Shown here piece by piece: positions 1 through 5,652 of a stretch of 11,584 bases of DNA. Under the pieces are notes generated by a model. It was not told the DNA's origin, ran no database searches, and was given only the letters and a program-made list of their open reading frames with translations. Each line of letters opens with the position of its first letter. The stretch's first letter is position 1. Made by a program: the position numbers and the translations under genes. Location: NCBI GenBank assembly GCA_964591225.1, contig CAZQAO010000031.1, forward strand, positions 1-11,584, given 5' to 3'. The stretch comes from MGBC108787 sp964591225. Lineage in GTDB: Bacteria > Bacillota_I > Bacilli_A > RF39 > UBA660.

Positions 1-2
1 AT

Positions 3-25
3 AAAAAAAGTAGCTATATGCTACT
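3..25 (-). terminator. Intrinsic terminator at the end of mraY
   Basis: On the minus strand a perfect 6-bp stem (AGTAGC/GCTACT) with a 5-nt loop is followed at once by six T. The 5' arm begins inside the mraY TAG stop codon (24-26), so the hairpin is fused to the end of the gene. This implies that the transcript ends here and does not run into murD, the next gene in Bacillus. The stem is short, so termination may be partial. Confidence 0.65.
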
Positions 26-1016
26 ATAACCAAACACCATAAGTAATAGCTGCCATGGCAAGTAAGAAACCAATAACCCAAAACATTTTAACAATATCTG
101 TTTCTGGCCATCCCATTTGTTCAAAGGCATGATGTAATGGAGCCATTTTAAATACTTTTTTATGAAATTTACGAATAGATATGATTTGAATTAAACTTGA
201 TAAAGCTTCGACAACAAATACTCCACCTACTAACACTAGTGATAATTCATGTCTAGTTAAAATAGCTACGGTAGCTAATGCCGCTCCTAAGGATAAACTT
301 CCTAAATCACCCATAAATATTTTGGCTGGATGAGTATTATATAATAAAAATCCTAATAAACTTCCTACTAATAAAAAGCAGAAAATAGCCACTTCTTCGT
401 AACCTTCCATCCATCCTGTATTCCAAGCGATAATTCCAAAAGCAAAGAAGGCGATGGCAGATAAACCACCTGCTAAACCATCTAGACCATCAGTAATATT
501 AACAGCATTACTAGTACCCACTAAAACACACAAAATGAAGATACCAAAAACCCAACCCATATTAATATTAATTCCTAAAGAGGAAATCCATAGAACGGAT
601 TCGCCACCATTTTTCATAAATACATAGAAGAATACTAAGGCGATAGCCATTTGTAATAAAAACTTAGTAACAATACTTAATCCTTTATTATTTTTAAATT
701 TTAATTTTAAAAAATCATCTATAAAACCTAAAGCGGCATAAGAAATAAAGACAAATAATAAAATAAATAAATTATGATTAGGAGTGATACTACCTCGTAA
801 ATACAATAATAATAAAGAAAATAAGGTTGGTATAATAAATATAAAACCTCCCATAGTTGGAGTACCATTTTTCTTAATATGTCTTTCTCCTACAGTAGAA
901 CTAGTATTTTGACGGACATTTAATTTCTTCATGAATTTAACAAAAAAGAAACCAAAAATTATGGAAAGCGTAAAACCTAACATAATGGCTAGAGAAGCCT
1001 TAGCTAATATTAACAT
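24..1016 (-). CDS. mraY: Phospho-N-acetylmuramoyl-pentapeptide transferase (MraY)
   Basis: MraY moves phospho-MurNAc-pentapeptide from UDP to undecaprenyl phosphate, making lipid I on the inner face of the membrane. The 330-residue length is normal for this polytopic family. Visible motifs are the N-terminal GTPTMGG (51-57), the catalytic aspartate pair D100-D101, NITDGLDGLAGG (173-184), and GDLGS (236-240) with the third catalytic aspartate D237. The cytoplasmic loop motif, normally PLHHHFE or PIHHHFE, reads PLHHAFE here (293-299), so the third histidine is alanine. The ATG has an excellent Shine-Dalgarno (GAGGTGG, 1024-1030) with 7 nt spacing. The gene is 73 nt downstream of the SpoVD-type PBP; in Bacillus murE normally sits between them, and it is absent here. 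A perfect -10 hexamer lies in the gap, but no good -35 was found. Confidence 0.97.
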   Translation of the reverse strand: MLILAKASLAIMLGFTLSIIFGFFFVKFMKKLNVRQNTSSTVGERHIKKNGTPTMGGFIFIIPTLFSLLLLYLRGSITPNHNLFILLFVFISYAALGFIDDFLKLKFKNNKGLSIVTKFLLQMAIALVFFYVFMKNGGESVLWISSLGININMGWVFGIFILCVLVGTSNAVNITDGLDGLAGGLSAIAFFAFGIIAWNTGWMEGYEEVAIFCFLLVGSLLGFLLYNTHPAKIFMGDLGSLSLGAALATVAILTRHELSLVLVGGVFVVEALSSLIQIISIRKFHKKVFKMAPLHHAFEQMGWPETDIVKMFWVIGFLLAMAAITYGVWL

Positions 1017-1039
1017 AGATATTCCACCTCGTTATCTCA

Positions 1040-1045
1040 ATTATA
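1040..1045 (-). promoter_or_regulatory. Possible -10 element upstream of mraY
   Basis: A perfect TATAAT lies on the minus strand 23 nt before the mraY ATG, inside the gap after spoVD. At 17 nt upstream the -35 position reads ACAAAT, which is poor, and there is no extended -10. It could give mraY some independent transcription, but an AT-rich spacer produces such hexamers by chance. Confidence 0.3.
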
Positions 1046-1089
1046 TACTCTTTTTTAGAAAAATTTGTCGTCCCAAGCTAGATTTTACA

Positions 1090-2997
1090 TTAGTTAGACA
1101 GCATTAATTGAATTTTACTATTTTCGGGAACATAATAATCTCCTTCGGGACTTTGATAAATAACAGTATCTCCAGTGCCAGAAGTTTGAATTGTAAATCC
1201 TTTTAAAGCTTTTTTAGCACTTTCTAAATCCATTCCAACTACATTTGGTAATTTAACATATTTAGTATCTAACCACGTATATTCTCTAGGCATACCTTCT
1301 TTAGTTTTCGGAAAATCATATAAATCAATAGCTTGTTTTAAAATATTTTTGGCAATAGGAGCTGATACTACTCCACCATATTGCGTAACGCCTTTAGGAT
1401 TATCAATTGCTACATAAACGACTATTTCAGGATCATCAGCAGGCATAAAACCCATAAAAGATAAAATATAATTTCCTACCATATAAACACCATTATTTAC
1501 TTTTTGAGCCGTTCCCGTTTTACCTCCAACTCGATAATTTTCTATATAAGCATTTTTCCCTGAACCATTAGCAACTACACTTTCTAAAGCATGACGAACC
1601 ATTTTACTAGTATCTTCACTAATTACTCGTTTTCCTTCATCGGGACTAAATAGTTTTATAACACTATTAGTTTCAGGTTCAGTCATTTTGGAAACAATAT
1701 AAGGTTTATGTAAAACTCCTCCATTAATAGCCGCTGATACGGCGGTAATTTGTTGAATCGGCGTAACACTAATTCCTTGGCCAAAACTAGTAGTAGCCAG
1801 TTCTACTGGTCCCATTTGATCTAATGTAAATAAAATACCATTAGCTTCACCATTTAAATCTATACCCGTTTTTTGTCCAAAACCAAAATTTTTAATATAA
1901 CTTAATAATTTTTCGGCTCCTAATCTTTGTCCCATCACAACAAAGCCGGGATTACAAGAATTTTCAACCACTTGTAAGAATGTTTCTTCACCATGGCCCC
2001 CGGATTTCCAACATTTGATTCTGGCTCCTTCAACCGTAATACTACCGCCATCATAGTAATGATCTTCAAATAAATTAACTGTTTTTTCTTCTAAAGAAGC
2101 CGCTAAAGTAATAATTTTGAAGGTACTTCCTGGTTCATAAGTCATCCATATCGGTAAATTTCGATTAATAACTTCTATTGAAGATGTTTGATAATGATTA
2201 GGATTAAAAGTCGGACGACTAGCCATAGCTAAAACTTCACTCGTTTTCGGATTCATAGCCACAATTAAGGCTTGATCCGGATTATATTTACTGATAACAT
2301 TATCTAATTCACTTTCCACTTTTAATTGTAAATCAATATCAATTGTTAAATCAATATTTATCCCATTTTGAGGTTCTTCATAAATTTCTGATAGAGAAAG
2401 ACGATTACCTTTACCATCAGAGAAATATTTAATTGCTCCATTTTCTCCTGTTAAATAGTCATCATAATTTAATTCAATACCCGATAACCCTTGATTATCT
2501 ATACCGACATATCCTAAAACATGCGATAAAACATTATCATAAGGATAATAACGTTTACTTTCTTTAACTAGATAAACTCCATCATAATTTAAATTATTAA
2601 TTTGTTCGGCCACCTCATAGGATAATTGTCTTCCTTCAGGATGAACTCTTTCAATACTAGTTTTTTTAGAAACATGTTTTAACATCTCATCATAACTTAC
2701 TTGTAATATTTCTGCTAATTTCCGTGCTACTTCTTCTTTATTTTTAATTTGATTAGGAATGACTACTAAACTCGTCGTAGTAATATTAGTAGCTAAAACT
2801 TTACCATTACGATCTCTTATTTCTCCACGATCAGCAGTAATTGGTAGTTCTCGACTCCATAAAGAAGTAGCTAAAGAATTTAATTTTTTATATTGAAATA
2901 TTTGAATATAAAAAACCCGCCCAATAATTAAAACTAATAAAATAATTATTACTACTAATACAACTCGCATTCTAGTATGAATTTGATTAAAAAACAT
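1090..2997 (-). CDS. spoVD: Class B penicillin-binding protein with one PASTA domain (SpoVD type)
   Basis: This monofunctional DD-transpeptidase cross-links peptidoglycan outside the membrane. The 635 residues run as follows: a short cytoplasmic tail, one membrane anchor (about 11-32), the PBP dimerisation region with the RGEIRDRNG motif, the transpeptidase domain, and a C-terminal PASTA domain (about 581-635). The catalytic motifs are complete: STFK (291-294, nucleophile S291), SCN (347-349) and KTGT (493-496). Length, single PASTA domain and position before mraY all match B. subtilis SpoVD (645 residues). C329 and C348 have the same 19-residue spacing as the redox-active cysteine pair of that protein. 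The ATG at 2997 was chosen because it has an AGGAG site 6 nt upstream. An ATG 48 nt further upstream has no ribosome site and would add 16 residues before the anchor. Whether it serves sporulation or ordinary division cannot be read from the sequence. Confidence 0.93.
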   Translation of the reverse strand: MFFNQIHTRMRVVLVVIIILLVLIIGRVFYIQIFQYKKLNSLATSLWSRELPITADRGEIRDRNGKVLATNITTTSLVVIPNQIKNKEEVARKLAEILQVSYDEMLKHVSKKTSIERVHPEGRQLSYEVAEQINNLNYDGVYLVKESKRYYPYDNVLSHVLGYVGIDNQGLSGIELNYDDYLTGENGAIKYFSDGKGNRLSLSEIYEEPQNGINIDLTIDIDLQLKVESELDNVISKYNPDQALIVAMNPKTSEVLAMASRPTFNPNHYQTSSIEVINRNLPIWMTYEPGSTFKIITLAASLEEKTVNLFEDHYYDGGSITVEGARIKCWKSGGHGEETFLQVVENSCNPGFVVMGQRLGAEKLLSYIKNFGFGQKTGIDLNGEANGILFTLDQMGPVELATTSFGQGISVTPIQQITAVSAAINGGVLHKPYIVSKMTEPETNSVIKLFSPDEGKRVISEDTSKMVRHALESVVANGSGKNAYIENYRVGGKTGTAQKVNNGVYMVGNYILSFMGFMPADDPEIVVYVAIDNPKGVTQYGGVVSAPIAKNILKQAIDLYDFPKTKEGMPREYTWLDTKYVKLPNVVGMDLESAKKALKGFTIQTSGTGDTVIYQSPEGDYYVPENSKIQLMLSN

Positions 2998-3003
2998 AGC
3001 TCT

Positions 3004-3008
3004 CTCCT
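3004..3008 (-). promoter_or_regulatory. Ribosome binding site that sets the spoVD start
   Basis: AGGAG on the minus strand lies 6 nt before the ATG at 2997. The upstream in-frame ATG at 3045 has no comparable site, so translation should begin at 2997. Confidence 0.8.
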
Positions 3009-3065
3009 CTATAAAACTATATGTAAAAAAATCTATAAAATTCATTATGAGACTATGATTTAACC

Positions 3066-3093
3066 AAAAAATAAAAAGGTTTTACACCTTCTT
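3066..3093 (-). terminator. Weak intrinsic terminator after the DUF1292 gene
   Basis: Just after the DUF1292 stop codon, the minus strand forms AAGGT/ACCTT around a 5-nt loop. It extends to 8 bp with A-T pairs and one G-U pair, then continues as TTTTTATTTTTT. The stem has few GC pairs, so readthrough into spoVD is likely. No convincing promoter was seen in the 97 nt between this gene and spoVD, so spoVD and mraY probably depend on that readthrough. Confidence 0.5.
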
Positions 3094-3094
3094 A

Positions 3095-3367
3095 TTATTC
3101 TTCATCTTGAGCCATTTGTTGTAATACTTCATAGAAAAGTTTGCCAACTTCTTCTATTTCTTTTTGATCAGTGACAATTTCTACAGAATCTTCGCCATCA
3201 CTGATAACTCGTCTGACAATTTTTTGATTATTTTCAATAGGATTTTCATCTTTATCTACTTCAACTAAATATAAATATTCGTTATTTTGGTAGTTTACTG
3301 AACATGCTACTGTATAATCTTTATTATCTTCTAAAGTAATAATATCAAATAATTCAATAGAATTCAT
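3095..3367 (-). CDS. DUF1292 family protein (YrzB-like)
   Basis: This small, acidic, soluble protein of 90 residues has no signal peptide or membrane segment. Its pattern is typical of DUF1292: an early ITLED motif, alternating beta strands (NEYLYLVEV, QKIVRRVIS), an acidic stretch (DGEDSVEIV) and a closing helix (about 68-87). The family is common in Bacillota and its molecular role is unknown. B. subtilis YrzB is encoded elsewhere, near alaS, so its presence in a dcw cluster is unusual. The ATG overlaps the TAA of the upstream gene as TAATG, which points to translational coupling. An in-frame TAA just upstream leaves no alternative earlier start. The gene shares the promoter of the upstream 743-codon gene, and a weak terminator follows it. 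Confidence 0.85.
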   Translation of the reverse strand: MNSIELFDIITLEDNKDYTVACSVNYQNNEYLYLVEVDKDENPIENNQKIVRRVISDGEDSVEIVTDQKEIEEVGKLFYEVLQQMAQDEE

Positions 3368-5598
3368 TAACGATTAAGACCTCCTAACTGAATATCATCT
3401 AAATTATAAAAACCTTCATAACCATTTTCGGTACTTAATTCATTTTGACTACGAACTGCTACCGGTTTAGCTCCTTTACTTTCTAAAGAGGCTTTTAAGG
3501 CCGTAAAATCAGGGTCAGTTTCATCTAAGAAGACTAATGCACCATTATAATTATAAGTAATACCTGTTACTTTATGCGTACTATCAGCATCAAAATACAT
3601 TGATTTACCATTTGTTTCACTAGAAGCATCATATTGATTAACATAAATAGACATATCGTCATTTTTAACAGTAAATGTATCACCTAAATTAATAGAACTC
3701 ATAGTTTGAACTTCTTCACTCGGTTGTTCACTAACGGAATCACTAACATTTTCTGCCGTTTGTTCTTGCCCTTCAGCATAATTGGCTGTTACATCAGATT
3801 GAGCAGTATCTTGAAAATTACCATAATTAGTTAATATATAGGCCAAGTTCGTTCGTTTTAATAATTCTTGTCCTAAATCATTTAATTCATCGATAACTGG
3901 TTTTTGAGTAGTTTCTGATTCGATCGTAGGACGATTATTATTTTCAGCTACTTGATTATTTTGTTTCCGAGAATGACCTTGGTAAGCTCCGACTACTAAG
4001 AATAAAGCTGCTGTTGATACTAACGCACATTCTACAACTCGCTTCTTAAATTTATCTTTATTAGGAGCTTTTTCTGGTTTTCTAACCGCTTTTATTTTAG
4101 AAATAACTTGTTTAGTGTTCTTTTTAGCGGTTTTTAAAGCACAAACTCCTTTAGCTGCCAAGTAAGCCGTTTTTTCAATGGCTTTATGAACAAGAGGATG
4201 GTCTTTAACTTCTTCTTGTTCAGTTTCCGTTTCTAATTCTTGATTCATAGTAGTAGCAATCTTATCTAAATCAGCTGATTTTTCTTCATCAGGAATCCGT
4301 TTATTGGCTTCTAAACCAAAAATATCACAAGAAATACTAGCTAAATGAGCACTTTCTTCTTTAGAAAAACCATTTTTTTCAAAGATTTTTTCAAAATCTC
4401 TCGCTTTTTTAAATTGAGATTTTTTATATAAACTATAATATTCTTTTAATAAGGCTTTTAATAATTGGTCTTTCTTTTGTGTATCCAGATGAGAATTTTC
4501 TAAGAAATACAATTCATTTAAAATATCTTCTTTACGATCTTCTGTCTTTTTAACTGCGGCTTCTAATTCTTCACATCTTTCATTATAAGCATTAGCTTTT
4601 TCACCAATTTTACCGACTTCTTCTAAATCCGTTTTTAAAACTTTAAATGATTCTCCACAAACTTTAATAGAAACACAATTTTCATCTTTTTCATTAAGTG
4701 CCCGATCTTGTAAAACTTCCATGGATCTTATAATTTCTTGTTTTACTTCGGACAAATGAAAATAACTATCAACGTAGATTTGTTGCATTTCTTCTTCAAT
4801 TTTTTCGGCTTCATTAATATCAATTACTTGTTTACTTTGTGCTAAAGCTTGTTTTTCTTGTTGGTCATAAAGACGATATAAATTATCTCTTTTCGCTTCT
4901 AAATTGGCAACAGCGGCCCGATATTGTTTTCTTTTACGCCATGGTAATTTATTGTTACCATATTTATCTTTAAAATACTCTATATAACTTTCCACACATT
5001 TAATTTGTTCCCCTAAAGATAATTTGTTATATAATTCTTTATTATGAAAAATAGCCACATATTCATCTTTATCACGAGTTGGATTTAATTCATTAGAATC
5101 ATGAGTCTCTAAATAAGCAACGGCAGTTGAAACTTGATCATACATACCTTTAAATTGATTGTATATAGCACGATATTGGGTATCGTCATAATGCTCAACA
5201 TCATTTCTCATTTTAATTAATTGTTGTTGATAATTTCTAGCCACAACTAAAACTTGGAAAGAACTCCACTCTTTCGCCACTAAAGCATCAGAAATATCGT
5301 CATGCTTGTGGTGATATTGATTAATTTCTTCAATAGAACGATTCACAAATTGTAAGAAAGAAATTTCCCCCTTTAAAAATTCATTTAATTGGTCAACATC
5401 TTCAGGTGATGAAGCATTATCATATAATTCTTGGCCATCATGAATTAAATCCTTTAAAATGTCTTTAAATGATTCATAACTCGTAACCGAATTAATTACT
5501 CTTTTACCTAAACATATTTCTTCTTCTAAGTAACGAACTCTTTGTTGCCAAGCTACTGCTTCCCAATTTAAAACCTTTCCTCTTTCATTTGAATTCAT
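3367..5598 (-). CDS. Unrecognised single-pass membrane protein, large cytoplasmic coiled coil and external C-terminal domain
   Basis: I do not recognise this 743-residue protein. Residues 1 to about 500 are highly charged and helical with many heptad-like stretches, suggesting coiled coil or stacked helices; no enzyme motif is visible. A lysine/arginine-rich segment (about 490-522) precedes one hydrophobic segment (about 524-540, including ALVSTAALFLVVGAY), so by the positive-inside rule the N-terminus is cytoplasmic and the C-terminus external. A polar Ser/Thr/Glu/Gln linker (about 550-635) leads to a compact C-terminal domain (about 637-743) with alternating beta strands and one helix. ATG 5598 was preferred over an upstream TTG (5622) because GAGGGAG sits just before it. 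The gene has its own promoter, lies between two class B PBP genes and is coupled to a DUF1292 gene. A scaffold or envelope-bridging role in division is a guess from context. Base composition resembles its neighbours. Confidence 0.9.
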   Translation of the reverse strand: MNSNERGKVLNWEAVAWQQRVRYLEEEICLGKRVINSVTSYESFKDILKDLIHDGQELYDNASSPEDVDQLNEFLKGEISFLQFVNRSIEEINQYHHKHDDISDALVAKEWSSFQVLVVARNYQQQLIKMRNDVEHYDDTQYRAIYNQFKGMYDQVSTAVAYLETHDSNELNPTRDKDEYVAIFHNKELYNKLSLGEQIKCVESYIEYFKDKYGNNKLPWRKRKQYRAAVANLEAKRDNLYRLYDQQEKQALAQSKQVIDINEAEKIEEEMQQIYVDSYFHLSEVKQEIIRSMEVLQDRALNEKDENCVSIKVCGESFKVLKTDLEEVGKIGEKANAYNERCEELEAAVKKTEDRKEDILNELYFLENSHLDTQKKDQLLKALLKEYYSLYKKSQFKKARDFEKIFEKNGFSKEESAHLASISCDIFGLEANKRIPDEEKSADLDKIATTMNQELETETEQEEVKDHPLVHKAIEKTAYLAAKGVCALKTAKKNTKQVISKIKAVRKPEKAPNKDKFKKRVVECALVSTAALFLVVGAYQGHSRKQNNQVAENNNRPTIESETTQKPVIDELNDLGQELLKRTNLAYILTNYGNFQDTAQSDVTANYAEGQEQTAENVSDSVSEQPSEEVQTMSSINLGDTFTVKNDDMSIYVNQYDASSETNGKSMYFDADSTHKVTGITYNYNGALVFLDETDPDFTALKASLESKGAKPVAVRSQNELSTENGYEGFYNLDDIQLGGLNR
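3380..3385 (-). promoter_or_regulatory. Ribosome binding site for the DUF1292 gene, long spacing
   Basis: A perfect AGGAGG lies inside the last codons (Leu-Gly-Gly) of the upstream gene, 12 nt before the DUF1292 ATG. The spacing is longer than usual, and the start overlaps the upstream stop. Ribosomes ending the upstream gene could therefore reinitiate here. Confidence 0.65.
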
Positions 5599-5603
5599 AA
5601 TAT

Positions 5604-5610
5604 CTCCCTC
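5604..5610 (-). promoter_or_regulatory. Ribosome binding site that sets the start of the 743-codon gene
   Basis: GAGGGAG on the minus strand lies 5 nt before the ATG at 5598. The in-frame TTG at 5622 falls at the promoter -10 element and has no ribosome site, so it cannot be the normal start. Confidence 0.75.
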
Positions 5611-5621
5611 TTTTGCACCCA

Positions 5622-5650
5622 ATTATAATATAAAATGGTAAATTTTGCAA
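5622..5650 (-). promoter_or_regulatory. Promoter of the inserted two-gene unit
   Basis: On the minus strand, -35 TTGCAA (5645-5650) and a perfect -10 TATAAT (5622-5627) are separated by exactly 17 nt. The expected transcription start is near 5615, giving a leader of only about 17 nt before the ATG. The promoter occupies the gap right after the pbpB stop codon (5653-5655), so the downstream gene can be expressed independently of the mraZ promoter. Confidence 0.72.
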
Positions 5651-5652
5651 AT

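Noticed and set aside
2998..3045. Earlier in-frame ATG for the SpoVD-type PBP (651 residues)
   Set aside because: There is no Shine-Dalgarno upstream of it, while a strong AGGAG directs the ATG at 2997.
2998..3065. Promoter for spoVD using TATAGT at 3016-3021
   Set aside because: The -35 region is poor, and the predicted start would fall on the ribosome binding site.
3367..5598. Horizontal transfer of the unknown gene by a mobile element
   Set aside because: No flanking direct or inverted repeats, tRNA site or transposase remnant was seen, and base composition looks like that of its neighbours.
5599..5622. TTG start giving a 751-residue version of the unknown protein
   Set aside because: The TTG overlaps the -10 region of the promoter, so it would not be transcribed from it, and the downstream ATG has a good ribosome site.
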